A stretch of 64,000 bases of DNA from Punctularia strigosozonata HHB-11173 SS5 (lineage: Eukaryota > Basidiomycota > Agaricomycetes > Corticiales > Punctulariaceae): contig NW_006767446.1 in NCBI RefSeq assembly GCF_000264995.1, positions 719,290 through 783,289 on the forward strand, in the 5' to 3' direction. The notes below the pieces were generated by a model. It searched no databases, had not been told where the DNA came from, and saw nothing but the letters and a program-made list of their open reading frames with translations. A program made the translations under genes and the position numbers. Below are positions 44,081 through 56,210 of the stretch, piece after piece; position 1 is the first letter of the stretch, and every line of letters begins with the position of its first letter.

Positions 44081-46735
44081 GCTTGCTCGTCGTCGTCTAC
44101 GTCGTCAGGAGAGGGGTCGATAGGAAGTGCGTGTGCGTGTTTGTGGTCGTGGAGGTCGGAAAGGCGCCGTGTGCGTATGGAGCGAAGAGAGGCCGGAGCT
44201 GTGAATCAGACCCATTGTGAGATCTGATGGTCCACCCGCCCAAACAGAGCTGACTGACCGATCGGGCCAGCGCGACGCCGTCAGCGCCGGCGAAGACAAG
44301 TCGAGTCCCTGCGTTGCCGTCGCAGGCGATGGATTCCCATGATCCTGCCATAATCAATGCAAAGAAGCTGAAGGGAGGGGCAGTGACCGGTCTCCAGGCT
44401 CACATGGGGGGAGGACCCCGAGCCGTGTCAGCGAACCGCATGCGCTCGATAAAGCAAGGCGAAGAGTGAAGACTGCAGATGCAATCGGCTGGATGCACAT
44501 CTGGAAGAAAAGTGTATCAGAGATGCGTCTATCTCCAAACTCCGAATCAATGATGGTCCGAACGGACGTCGATAATCAGCAGTTATCGTGCATGTTTATG
44601 CACACGAACGACCTTGCCTACTCACCCTCGGACATAGCGTACAGGAGCTGAAGAACTGATGTAGGATGATGTTCGCACGTTGAGAGTTGAGTGTAAATAT
44701 GTGCCAGCGAAGCTGCTTGGATGCCGTGAAGCGCGGCATTAGGAAGCAGGGCGGTGTTGAAAGCCGGCCGATCACTTGCTCGATCCTCCCAAGGTGATAT
44801 CGCTCACAGCAAAATGCATCGTATCTCAAGATAGATCACAACAAATGCCTGACGAAGGACTAACACAGGATGGTTGAGCTGAAGCCGCGATAGAATTGAT
44901 GGTCAAGACGCGAAACTCGTGGGGACTTTGCGCCACAACCGTTTTGCTGACGCTTGTTGACGCGCGATTCTTCGGGGCAGGACTCCAGTCACTCCGGACA
45001 ATTGATCCTCACTTCATCTGCTTTTCATCCTTGTCATTCAACGTCAATCGTGTCCATATAACATTCGGCGGCGGTGGACAGATGTGGCAAACTCCACTTG
45101 AATGGTTTCAGCGTTGCGACACAGTCATTTGATCATCACCGCAATACGGCCTACCTACAGTTAGTGCGAGCGCTGGCAACTTCGAATTCGGGTCGCCCAT
45201 TCCATTCCCTGGATAGGCGCAGAACGCCGAACAAGCACAGGCACCGGTCAAACCTGGGGGTCTACCAGCCTTGTTCGTTCGCCCATCATACTTCCGGTCG
45301 TCCGGAAGTATGATACACTACCAGTATGCACTACGTTCTCCGGTGTTCTGGCTCACACGCAGGCTACTGAACGCGTGAAGTAGGACGACTGCAGCTGATT
45401 ACTCCCACTGGAGCGCACACGGCGCCGGGAGAATTCTGCAAGAACTCAACTGTTTGAGGGTATCACGGCACGATCCAAGGACGGGCACCTTAGCAGGTAC
45501 CCGCGCCGCGATCACTTTATCCGGGCGCAGGGTCAACCTGTCAGGTCAAGTATCTTGGTCCTCTTTCTGTGATATAGTGGCGTGTCCCACCTGCGACACA
45601 ATGACGTTCTCTCTCCTATTTACATAGAGACGAGACGACTTCTCGTGTGCAGATACACATCGTGGGCAAGGGCGATCGATTCGCCGGTGGCCACTGGATG
45701 CGCCCTGATCATCCTTCGTGGCGTCCCGGTGTCAATTACAGCAGCTCAAATGCATCCGCTCCCCCCGCTCACATGGCTGGAAAGTGTTAGACGTGCCGTG
45801 TGATCTCCACCGGTGAGTCGCCGTTGCGTTCCCATCGCGATCCCGTCGGTTGACACGAAGTGGCATACAGTGTCCCGCTGCCCGTGCGCCAGGCAATCAC
45901 GATCGCTATTTAGAGGCACCAAGCCCGATGCGATGCATAACTTAGGCTACGGGCAAGGATTTGACACGGCATACGATACGAGAGCGCTCGTACCAAGAAT
46001 GGGGAGCGCTGGCGAATTATGTATCAAGTATCGCACGCAGTGTCAACTGGTTTCGCTCCGGGCGGGCGCATGCGGTGACCGGTCGCTAACTACGTCGCAC
46101 TGGGTTCTTCCCTCCGGCCAGCGGCCGGCGGCGGACGGGCGGTTCCCGGACAATGCCGCCCGCAGCGTACAGGTGAACCTGCGGATGTCCGTAGCTCCAA
46201 AGAAATGTGACGCAGGTCTGCGTGGTTACAGCATCGAGATAATCTACGGGACGTAATGAGTGGAGCAGCAAGCACCGCAGTGAGGGCTCGCAAGGGTCTG
46301 AAACTTGGATAGCAGCAGCAGACAGACGACACGGCAGAACATAAACCAGTCTCGTGAATGGCACGAGATCAATCTCTCGTCCTCAAACGCCCTCATCTTC
46401 GATTCGCCTGGGCGAGGCCTGGCCATAACGATTTGAAAGTATTTGAGATTCCAGGGCGCGTTGCAGCTTGCTACAGGTTCGCGAACACTCTATTGGAGCG
46501 GCCTGGGGCGTCCAGATTCGCGCTGAGTAGATTGCGTGTATGTTCCTCTCGGACATCCTCCGAGGTCCTCGCTCAGTGTCCTATTTATACGACAGGGCAA
46601 GGGGTAGGTAGAGTGGTTTCTTGATCAACGAGATCTCAGCATGGTACACACCCGGAATCAATAAAAAAAGCAGGTCACCTCCAGTCGCTGTGACGTAAAA
46701 GATCGGCCAGGTTTGTGTGGGTTCTTCTAGAGGTG
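44081..46735. other. Gene-poor stretch
   Basis: 2.6 kb without a supportable exon. It contains a perfect 13-bp inverted repeat at 45285-45314 (listed). Frames near 44900-45300 and 45800-46250 are short and featureless. Confidence 0.4.
45285..45314. repeat. Perfect inverted repeat, 13-bp arms and 4-nt loop
   Basis: ATCATACTTCCGG, loop TCGT, CCGGAAGTATGAT. The arms are exact reverse complements. It lies in a gene-free stretch with no T-run after it, so a terminator is not implied in this eukaryote. Confidence 0.85.
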
Positions 46736-47359
46736 CTAGAGCTGTAGCACGAGCAGGAGCAATCCGACCTCGACCACGACCACCACGCCGGTAACCGCGA
46801 CCACGATCCATCCGGCCGTCCGGAACGGCTTGCCCAGCATAGGTTTGTTCTCGTTTCCCTTGGTCATGATAGGCTCAGACGGCCGTCTCCTGTGGCTGGA
46901 CCCCAAAGCCGGCGAGTCGTCCGCAAAGTCGTGTTTGGCATGTCGCGAGCGAAAGAAGGACAGCACGAAGAGCAGAGCTGCCAGGACGGCGTAGAGCAGT
47001 CCAACTGCGGGGAATAGCTGCTTGAGCTATGGGGGACCGGGTCGTCATACCGTTGGACTTACTGCGGTAGAAACGTCTGTCGAAGAGCTTCAATATCGTG
47101 AGGGAGTAGCTATATGGTTTCAATAGAGTCAGCATGTGGTAAAAATGCGACCTGCAGAGACCCACCCAAGGTTGCCGATGGCAGTCCGCCCATAAGCACC
47201 GTCGAACGTACGTTGACGCGCCCGGATCTCAACGAGCTCGTTGACATCTGCCGGATAAAATGTCTTGGACTTGTGACCCCTGTATACCTTGATGAGTACA
47301 GCTGGAAACTGTACGTTTGCGTGGCAGATTGTTGCTCACCGGTAGGTGTACTGGGGCAT
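46736..47359 (-). CDS. DUF202-type small membrane protein
   Basis: Small multi-pass protein resembling the fungal DUF202/YidH-like family; its role is unknown. Exon 1 encodes MPQYTYR. After an intron, GHKSKTFYPADVNELVEIRA, RQRTFDGAYGRTAIGNLGYS and LTILKLFDRRFYR give the family's conserved N-terminal signature (EIRARQRTxxGAYxRTAxxN) and first membrane helix. The third intron must end at CCCCGCAG to read IGLLYAVLAALLFVLSFFRS (second helix). A charged loop with HAKHDFADDSPALGSSHRRR follows, then FRTAGWIVVAVTGVVVVVEV and GLLLLVLQL (last helix) to the stop. Three helices and about 150 residues match the family. It is divergent to the OXA1-like gene with about 260 bp between starts. Confidence 0.8.
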
Positions 47360-47621
47360 GGCGGACTGCGAGACAGAGGGTGTAAAGTCTAACCCTAGAA
47401 TGGGGTTGCGACTTTCACCGGCTTCTTTCTCGCCTTCGTGTACGTGCTCGGACAATTTCGTGCAAGCAAAACTGGGCATTTGTGTAGCAAAACGTTGCTG
47501 TACAAGAAGGCGGAACCGTGTTGAGCAAGACTATCGAGAGGGCTCAAGGAAGTGAGTGCATGTCGCTGTGCCACGCTGGCCTGCTCATGGATTCCATGGA
47601 TGCGCGCTGCATAGACGCTAT

Positions 47622-49165
47622 GTCGACAAACATGCTAGTTTCACGAACTACTTTGTTGAATCAAGCCAGGTTATGTGGCGGGAGGACCTCTGGAGTGATT
47701 CGGTATGCGTGTTTGTAGCTCTTGCTGCAACAGTGTTCTGAAAGTCAGTAGACTGCCCTCTCTCGGCTCAAAGACCGTTCCAATATCACGAGCTTGGTGC
47801 GCGCGCTATTCATATCGCTCAGAACGACTGACTTACAATGACTTACCAACAGTTCAGGCTTGCTTCACCCGCGCTCCGCCGTTCTAGCCGCCCCAGGCCT
47901 CGCCCGGAGCTATTGGTGGTCGACCAAGTCTCCCGAGGCCAGTACAGCCGCTGCCTCTCCGCCGTCACCGCCCGCCGCACCTACCGCGGCTGCTTCTGAA
48001 GCTACTACATCCGTTACCGAGGCCGCGAAGCCATCCTCCGCCGACCTCGTCCAGTCCGTGGAGTCCGTGGAGTCCGTGGGGGACGTCGTACCCGAAAGCG
48101 CGAGCGCAGTCGCAGACGCCGCTGCCTCCGTCAGCACCGCGCCCTTACACTATGGCGATCTCGCTCAGCTCGGTCTCACCGGGTGGGGCCCCAGCGGCCT
48201 CTCTGTCTCATTTCTCGAGGCGCTCCATGTCTTCACCCAGCTGCCATGGGCATGGACGATCGTCCTCGGCACGGTCGCCACTCGTCTGATCGTCCTACCG
48301 TTCACGATTCGCTCCATGCGCGCGTCCGCAGCACTCGCGCCGTACCAGCCTCGTTTCCAGGAGATCATGAAGCAATTCGCCGAAGCGAGGGCGCAGCAGG
48401 ATCTGCCGCGTCTCCAAAAGCTCGCTATGGAGCAGAAGTTGCTCTACCGCGAGGCGGGCTTCAGCATGGGCAGCGCGATCACAGGACCGTTGGTGCAAAT
48501 CCCGGTTACGTTTGGCATGTTCATGGGCCTCCGGCGGATGTGCGAGCATCCCGTTGAGCAGCTGAAGAACAGCGGTTGGGACTTCTTCCCCGATCTGACG
48601 GTCGCGGACCCGACCTACGTACTCCCCTTCATCTCCACGGTCCTTATCCCTTTGACCATGAAGGTGCGCGTCTTGACGCCCCAAACGCCTCCGCCGTTTC
48701 TCTCTCAACTTTCTTTCGGCTGACACGGTTCTTTGCTAGGTATCCATGAGAGACATGTCGTCGACGGCCGCCATGAACCCGGCGCACATCTACAACGGGA
48801 TGCTCGTCCTCAGCCCGCTCATGTTTGTAGTTTTGACGAAACTCGCCGCCGTGCGTCTCTTCCCCTTCTCTTCGTCCATAAATCAGCAGCGAAACTGACT
48901 TGACACCTTCTCGAAGGGCGTGAGCATCTACACCGCGACGGGCGCGCTGTTCGCCGTCCTGCAGAGCGCTGCGCTGCGATCGCACGCCGTTCGTCGAGCG
49001 CTGAAGATCCCGATCGTCCCTCCGACGGCCCAGCCCAAACCTGTCTCTATCGCGGACACCTGGCGCGCGCTCAAGGACAACATTACGCAGAGGGCCGAGC
49101 AAAGCCAGCGGACCGAGATGGCTCGCCAGCCGCGGCCTCGAGACCGCAACGGGCTCAGGCGGTGA
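47622..49165 (+). CDS. OXA1: Mitochondrial inner-membrane insertase, Oxa1/YidC family
   Basis: Inserts mitochondrially made and some imported proteins into the inner membrane. The proposed first exon (MSTNMLVSRTTLLNQARLCG) is Arg-rich and acid-free and joins through a 150-bp intron to SGLLHPRSAVLAAPGLARSY; this start is the least certain part. An Ala/Ser/Glu-rich spacer follows. The Oxa1 core shows LEALHVFTQLPWAWTIVLGT, VATRLIVLPFTIRSMRASAA, PYQPRFQEIMKQFAEARAQQ, YREAGFSMGSAITGPLVQIP, VTFGMFMGLRRMCEHP, FFPDLTVADPTYVLPFISTV and, after introns, MNPAHIYNGMLVLSPLMFVV and VSIYTATGALFAVLQSAALR. The C-terminal tail is basic and helical (RALKDNITQRAEQSQRTEMA), as expected for a matrix ribosome-binding tail. 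The protein has about 400 residues and five predicted helices. A Cox18-type paralogue is possible but would lack this tail. Confidence 0.85.
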
Positions 49166-52100
49166 TGTAGGAGGGTGGGTCGCCGTGCCCTTGAGTCAAA
49201 CCCCGCTGTTCCTTCCTGAAAGCACGCTGTCTAGAATACCTTCTGCTAATCTTAATGCACACATCCCTGCTCATCGCTGGCCAGAGCTTTTCTGGAAGGT
49301 CTGCTTCACGTCAACGCAAGTTCTTCCGGGTTCTCCTTCCAGCGCTCGTTTGGTCTGGACTCCTGTCACGTGCGCGAATGAGGTGGTTCACGCCGTGCGT
49401 TTTCGGGGACGGTTCCGCTGCTCCCGTCAAGGATGAATTGGACGCGGCTCAACTGCGAAGCGAAAATGCCAGTTCGCCGTGTCTTGGAGCGCAAACGAGG
49501 GTGCATAACCTTAACCAACAGGAGGCCTCTCGATGAACCGTCGCCGTCGGAAATTGGTGGATGAAAGACGCGACTTCGCCTCGCGCTCTGCTCATTTCAC
49601 ATGGAGCCGAAACTGCAGTACCATTTTCATGCAGCTGTCGCACCACTTGTGAGGCATGAGGCAGCGCCCAACGGACATTAGTGCAGCGATCTGAAAAACC
49701 AGGAGTTCGCCGCATGTCAGACGCGGACTATGATCCGGCTGCTGTTCGCGGCGCTCGTCGGCATAAGTATGGTAATCATCTCATTCATTCTTTTAGTTTC
49801 CAATATTCACGTGTTGCTCTCTTTCTTCTACAATTCAGAGCCCCGGGCGTGCCCAAACTCTATGATCGAGCCCGCTCTGTATCCGCGCACTCGTGCGGCC
49901 ATCCCTATCCCACGGAAGAGGGTTGTCTTCCCTTCGTCAAGAGAGGAATCATGACTAAGATCGGTTGAGCCGCTACTTGAATTATGTCGGTCCGATCTCC
50001 TGGGTCTGTTGGTCATAGACCAAGTTTTCCGGAACTTGCGCTGCAGGCTCGACGCGCCTTAGTAGTATCGGGTTCTTTTACCCATGGCGGATATGCACAG
50101 ATAGCGAGAGAGAATCATTGCCGCAGGCTCAATATGGTACAGATCACGCTTAATATTCACGGGGATTTGGAAGATGGCTTTGGACTCTATGTCCATACCA
50201 GCCTGAAGGAGCGATCTCAGGAGATAATAATGGTAAACATCGTTGTTTCGAAGCGTTCGGGATTGCCCCCGATTTCCAGCACGTAACCGTGCTACCCTCA
50301 TCAGCATTCGCGGCATGCATTTGATAACGGCAGTGAAGTGCAGTACTCGAACACCTTGATCCAGATGAATCGGTCATGCAGCATGGTGCGGGAACGCTAC
50401 TTTCTCTGCTCATTTCATTCTTGCGGCGCTGCAGAGTTCATATCTTGCGCCTCAAGCGATCAAACCTCAGAAAGGGGGCAACTGCACCATGCCGCGCGGG
50501 AAATTACACTTACGACAGGGCAATCGCTTGCAGTACGAACTACAACCTTTTTGTGTCTCGAGAACCTGCAGGAAGCGCTTTTGCCTACCTTGTATGTCGC
50601 GCTGAAGTTATATTGAAGGTTCTGCCACGACAGAGGACGTCCTAGCCGTTCACTATGTGATACGAGGTGAACACCCGGGCCCCTTCATTCGGGCCGCAAG
50701 GTTCTACCAATGATGCGCGCCAACAAATTCTATTCGATCGCCGGTGATCACCTTTCTAAGTCGAGGAGGGTCCACAAATAGACATTGGCACAAACGTAAG
50801 TTAGTATTCCTTCACTGCAATACTCATACACGAGAAATACCATCTCATTCAAAGTTCGACCCAGTGCGGTTAACGCTGTGTTTGCTAGGGCGCCGTATCT
50901 GCGATGCCGTGCCGCCCGAACGAGAGGCGCACTGACCATGGATACTCCAGGTATCTTTTGGCAACCCCAGATCTTGATCCGCATTGGATATGATCTAGCG
51001 TTTTCATGTGAGTCGTTTTCTCCGTGATCATAGCCTAATCCACCACCGCCGGACGCGAGCCGCTCTAAGCACGGCAGCGGATATTTCCACCTGGCTACGC
51101 CGGAATTTCTACTCGGCCCTGAGGCTCTGCGTATCATTCTTGGTCCATTCGACGCCGATGTTGTTTTTCTGGAATGATAAATTAGAGGACACGCCCGTCG
51201 GCGGATGCAGTTGCCCGGACACCGCCAGGGCTGACTTCCCTGGTAAAGCGATCCCGCTCTTTCCCACCGAAGTTTCTCTTCCGATGATATCGTCCTTCGT
51301 CCTCGGTCGTTATTACGTCCGGATACGTGCCTCGAACGGGTCATCATCGGGCTTCGTGCCTTCGATTAGGTGCCCCTCCCCTCGTGCGTCGATCCGGTTT
51401 TCATCGAATGCGCCGATAGGTCCCGCGAGTCGCGCTCGCCGCCGGATCGGTTTTGTGACATGCAGAGTCAATCGGGCCCCTGGCGCAGAATCGCAGTCTC
51501 TCACTAGCTCCTTGACTTGGGGAATCCTCCATTGCATAACGACGCTCGGAAGGCGTGATTCAATCCAGTCTAACGTTATCATAAGGTGTTCCCATCCAAA
51601 GGTATGGAACTCGGCAAGGTAGGCTGTAGTCCCTGCTAAATGTGGACAGTTCCGTGCACATTGGTGGGTCAACGACCGAGATCTAGCGAGCCTCCCAGGC
51701 GTAAGCTATTTCGACCGACAAAGAAGGTCTCGCACATTGCGCACGGAACAGAATATGAGTCGACATCCAGCCCTTGCCGCATCTTGTAGGATGCCGTTGC
51801 ACCGGCGGCGCTGGGTGCGGGTCTGTTAAGCAGGTTGACAGGTGGGTCGTGGTTGGCCGGCGTTTCGAAATAAGCTAGACGTTGTACAAACCAGGACGAG
51901 TTCGGAGCACCCACAAGGGCAAAGTTCGACGAGGGATCGATACGCAGGTCGCGTATTCCGAATCCAGGATGGTGGGGAGGTTCGGGGTTCTGGACATCGA
52001 CCGGCGTCGACTTGGCTGTCACCTACCGTGTTTACGGGCACGCCGAGTTTACGCGTGCCCGTCCAGATGGGCGTCGACAATCCAGCGATGAGATGCGCCG

Positions 52101-52764
52101 TAGTTGATTGGTTCGCATGGTCTCCCGCTCTTACGCCCTGGAGCCTGAGAGACTGAGCTGCACTGGTCATGGACGCCGCACGGCGCACGCGGCGGGTTCT
52201 TGGGCTTTGAACTGCTCGGACCGGCATGGGCATTGCCCGTTCGTGCTCGGCTTGTGCGATGCTGATGGTCGCTCCAAAGTTGCCCGAAACGCTCCCAGGA
52301 CGTTGTTCGCCACTGCTGTGCTTGTCCTGATGCCACCCGTTCCAAGCAAATGAGCGGAGTGATTTATCTCAGCGCGGGGGTGAAGAACATACCGATCACG
52401 GTCACATCGCGGACTTTCTGAACGGCGTGGGCGTCAGGAAGGATCGCTCGCGACCATAAGGTTTCATTAAAAGAGGGGGAGGTTAATGTCATTTTTGGTC
52501 TGGATCGTTCAGAAGCGCGGACCATGCGAGAGCGCAAACACACAGCGCACGCGACTTTATGTCAAGCTCTTGTGCAAAATTCAATCTTCTGGGCTCGGCT
52601 CGCCTCCGAAATGCTGAGCAGTTCATATCAGGGTCTTCGAGCACACGGCAGCGGCAGGTCACTGGGACGCGACAGACATCGCGATGCATTGATACACACA
52701 ACATTTTGACTCCCTTTTCTAGCTATTCGTCCTACAACCAAGACCCCACGATACTCAAGGCAAA
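49166..52764. other. Long gene-poor stretch
   Basis: 3.6 kb with many short overlapping frames on both strands. Minus-strand segments around 51313-52233 look somewhat protein-like (SSNFALVGAPNSSWFVQRLA, DSYSVPCAMCETFFVGRNSL), perhaps remains of a gene, but no family, start or consistent splicing could be found. Confidence 0.35.
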
Positions 52765-53743
52765 TCAGAGCTCTATAATTAAACACATCAGCCCAGGTCC
52801 ATAGTGTTTCCAAGTGCGGCTTACTCTGCATGGCAGCAATGTCCGAGCTCTGGACGTAGTCCTCAAACTCGGCAATTTTGTCCTGTAGATCTTCCAGGGA
52901 CACGAGCTCGTCCTCTGTGAAAGAAATGAGTAGGTAGCGTACGTGACTGTACGTTATACGTACCGACGACCAAGGTGATCTGCAACTTGCTGACACCGTA
53001 GCCAACAGCGACGAGCGTGCTGGCACCCCAGACGAGACCTGGCATCTCGATGGAACGTACGGACTCCTCAAGAGCCTTCATGTCGGTCTCATCGTCCCAG
53101 GGCTTAACCTCGAGGGTGACGAGCGACTGGAGGAACGTGTCAGGATACTGAGCAGTCGCTTTGGTCTAGATCATACCTTGGCGATGGTCTTGGGCTTGTT
53201 GGCCTTCTTGGCGTTGTAAGCCGCGACACGCTCAGCCTTGATGCGCTCAGCCTCTGCATCTTCCTCATCGTCCTCACCGAAGAGGTCAATCTCCTCCTCC
53301 TCCTCCTCAGCGGCGGCGGGAGCGGAAGCGGCAGAGCCAGCGGTGGCGGTGAAAGCCTCGCCAGCGGTGCTTGAGCCGGAGAGGGAGTCGAACTCCGCCT
53401 CGTATGATTTGATGTGGGTGTACCACCTCGCTACGTGCGGGTTGGTGGAGGCATCGGGTGCGGATCCGAGGGCCTTGAAGACGTGAACGTCCGCCTGAGA
53501 CGGAGTGTAGCTAGGGAGGACGCGATTAGTATCCAGGGTGATAACTTCAACTCGGAGACGGAGAAATCGAAATCAGAACGTATGTTAGTATCGGCACGAT
53601 TAGGCGAGGGGTCTTAATCCTCTCTTGGAAACACGGACCATACGAGATATTCATCATATAAGCAAACAATGAGATGAAACTCACCCTTCAACGTAGGACC
53701 TGGTCGCGAGGTGACTTTCGAGCTTGTTCAGGTCGATGGACAT
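52765..53743 (-). CDS. EFB1: Translation elongation factor 1-beta (eEF1B-alpha)
   Basis: Guanine-nucleotide exchange factor that recharges eEF1A with GTP during translation elongation. Exon 1 encodes [20 protein letters not shown], followed by the glutathione-transferase-like N-terminal part ([40 protein letters not shown]). A Ser/Ala-rich and Glu-rich linker ([20 protein letters not shown]) leads to the exchange domain: [93 protein letters not shown] and [12 protein letters not shown]-stop. The last three codons are completed across an intron ending TTTAATTATAG. At about 215 residues it is normal for the family. It is a housekeeping gene, intact and not duplicated here. Confidence 0.93.
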
Positions 53744-56210
53744 GGCGGACGATAGAGAGGAAAACGCGACGCCAGCGATCGATGGCAAAAAAAGGACCGG
53801 TCACATGATCGATCACTGTAGGGCAGCCTTTTTCCGCGACGACGATATCCTCTTCGACTTGAATTCTTACTATCGGTTCACATTCCCTCTTCTCTCTCTT
53901 TGTGCTGTGCCTTATTATGCGTGATTCCCAATCGGTTCCCGAAAGTCTTAGTTCAACGCGGATTGCCGTTTAGCCAGGATCGCATTTGTTGCCAAGGCGC
54001 AAGCGGAGTTCAGTGACTGGCGACCACCGTCGACACGTTCTTTTCGAAGGGCTCCGCGGTGTATGCGCACACACGCTGCCTCCGGCTCCGCATCGGTCTC
54101 CACGCGCGATGGGACAGAAGTTTGGCTCTATGCCTTCGCTGGAAGAGGTGCTGAATGAGAAAGGTCCGTCCTCCACTCGCGCGCCCTGTCGGCTGGTCTT
54201 AATCTCCGTTTTCGTACAAGACTAACAATGTTCGTCGCTCCGCCGATGTACCGATCTGGCGACTGCTGTGAAATTCTAAGCCGCTTGTATGCGCTGAAAT
54301 CTGCATCCCAATTGTCAGACAGACGAATGCACGAACCAGTGCCTTGGCGGCGGCGAAGTACTCCTGCCGACCCGCGTCTCTCGCGCCTCGGGTATCGTGG
54401 CAATATGCGTTCTTCCAGCGACAAAACAGAAGGTTTCAAGTGCAAGTCTGACCCAACCATCGCGTACAAAGTCCCCCATCCAATTGAATGCCGTGCGCTT
54501 GCATTGCACCGTAGCGGCTGGCCGTGGTATCGGTCCTGTACAGCTTATATGCGTCATGACGTCACTACACGTCTTTGCTCTGACCGCTGGCGCCTATCGT
54601 TCTCTCGCCGATGAAACTGTGTCTGATGACCTGGGCATAGTTGCATTCCTCCCTTGCTCCCGCGCTCACTCGTGGGGTTGCAGCGAGGCAGATTCTATCA
54701 GCCGCGTCCGATGACTGCATCTTGGTCTCACCGCGTCGGCTCACGCTTGCCCGAAGGGTACCGCAGCTGGGGTCCGGTGACCCTGTGGCGGATTACGATC
54801 GTCCTGTTCCTGTCATCTTATCCCATAACGCATGGGAGCACTGCGGCACGAGCACGACCGGTTTCTGGCAGAATCTGCTCCTATTCCAACGGTTGCCCTT
54901 ATCTCCGTTCCGCCCGACTTGCTATTAGCGATTCGCACCTCCATTGCCACTCCTCGCAGCAAGAACCCAGATGTCCGTTCGTCGACACGTCGCTACAACA
55001 TGGAACCGTATCGGTCAGATGCGTCTTTTACGGCAATCGCGCTGATGCTCTGCCCATCTGATGCGAAGCTATCTCCACGAAGGGCCTGTCTCTTGTAGTC
55101 AGATGCCCTCCTTCTATCTACACGCTTTCTCGTATACACAAACCTCCGTCCTCGTTCTCCGTGCGAAGCCGGGGCAAGATCCAGTCGTTCATTGCCACAG
55201 TTAGAAGATGACACCCACGGCGCAAGTTTTGGAACATTCGCACCCGAAAGTCTACCCTCAGGCGAGGTTGAGGTTCGACCTTAGCGTGCAGGCGCTGGAT
55301 TTGCGATACGCGGTCTGACAGACTATTCGCCGTTGGAGTAGCAAGGTGCGCTGCTACGTCGCTGCCCATTTGCGGAACTGATAAGATGTGTCACACAGCA
55401 CGGTCTTCCCGTTTTCGGAAGCCTCAAAACGCCGCGTTCCCTCAGCAAGTTTGAATCCACAGCCAAGTGGTGCCGACGGGTTGCATCGCAATCTCCTCAG
55501 CACGCCACACTTTACGAGCCAACCTGCCGGAGCATAAGCGTAAGTAACGCGGGAATCGTGGCTGTTCACCCCCATCGTTATTCGGAGTCAGTCCCAATGA
55601 CTGGGAAACTTGAGAAGTTCCATCGCTGATGTCATTTCACGGGGATGATCGGCATGTCGCTGCAAGAACTCCGCTCGCGCTGCCAGATTGCTGCCAGAAG
55701 GACATCCGGGCGTCGAGTAAGCGTGAGCCTAGGCTCCTGCTTTTCCTATTGCCGGGAAGCGCGGAAGTTAATGCCGTCTGTTTACGTAGGTGGTATCCAA
55801 CCCGCGGTGGCGGTTTAATAACGTTCTTTCCCGTCCTTACTTGGTGCAGGCGCGGCTGATGATGCACACGGCGCGGTGGACCAGCTCAGGGCGACAGGTT
55901 CCCGGCAAATTCGCCTGTGCTGCGATCCCACGCCGTGTCCTGTCGCCCCTCCCGATCTGACCCAAGCACGGCGAACTAGACGGCGTCTCAGATCGACAGA
56001 TCCTAACGGAGTTTCCCTGCTTCACTGACGGTGTTCTGAGGGCTATGTCCGCACTCAGTCGCCGCATCGTCCGTCTTTCAGCGCCAGGCGCATCCTATAT
56101 TTTGGCCGTTTTGTCGTTCCTCGGCTCTCCCAACCTCCCCATCCTGGAGTCTCTACACCACACCAAGGTCATCGTGCTGGACGACGTACGCGTCATCCTT
56201 CGAAGACAAC
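53744..56210. other. Gene-poor stretch between eEF1B and the F-box cluster
   Basis: 2.5 kb. A short segment near 54108-54166 reads MGQKFGSMPSLEEVLNEK, which resembles the opening of fungal RGS-domain proteins, but no further exon follows. Other frames are featureless. Confidence 0.35.

Noticed and set aside
46172-46188. AGGTGAACCTGCGGA, identical to part of the conserved 3' end of 18S rRNA
   Set aside because: Only about 15 bases match. The flanks do not continue as 18S or ITS sequence, so there is no rRNA gene here.
54108-54166. MGQKFGSMPSLEEVLNEK, like the start of an RGS-domain protein
   Set aside because: No RGS helices or further exons follow on either reading; a single short resemblance is not enough.
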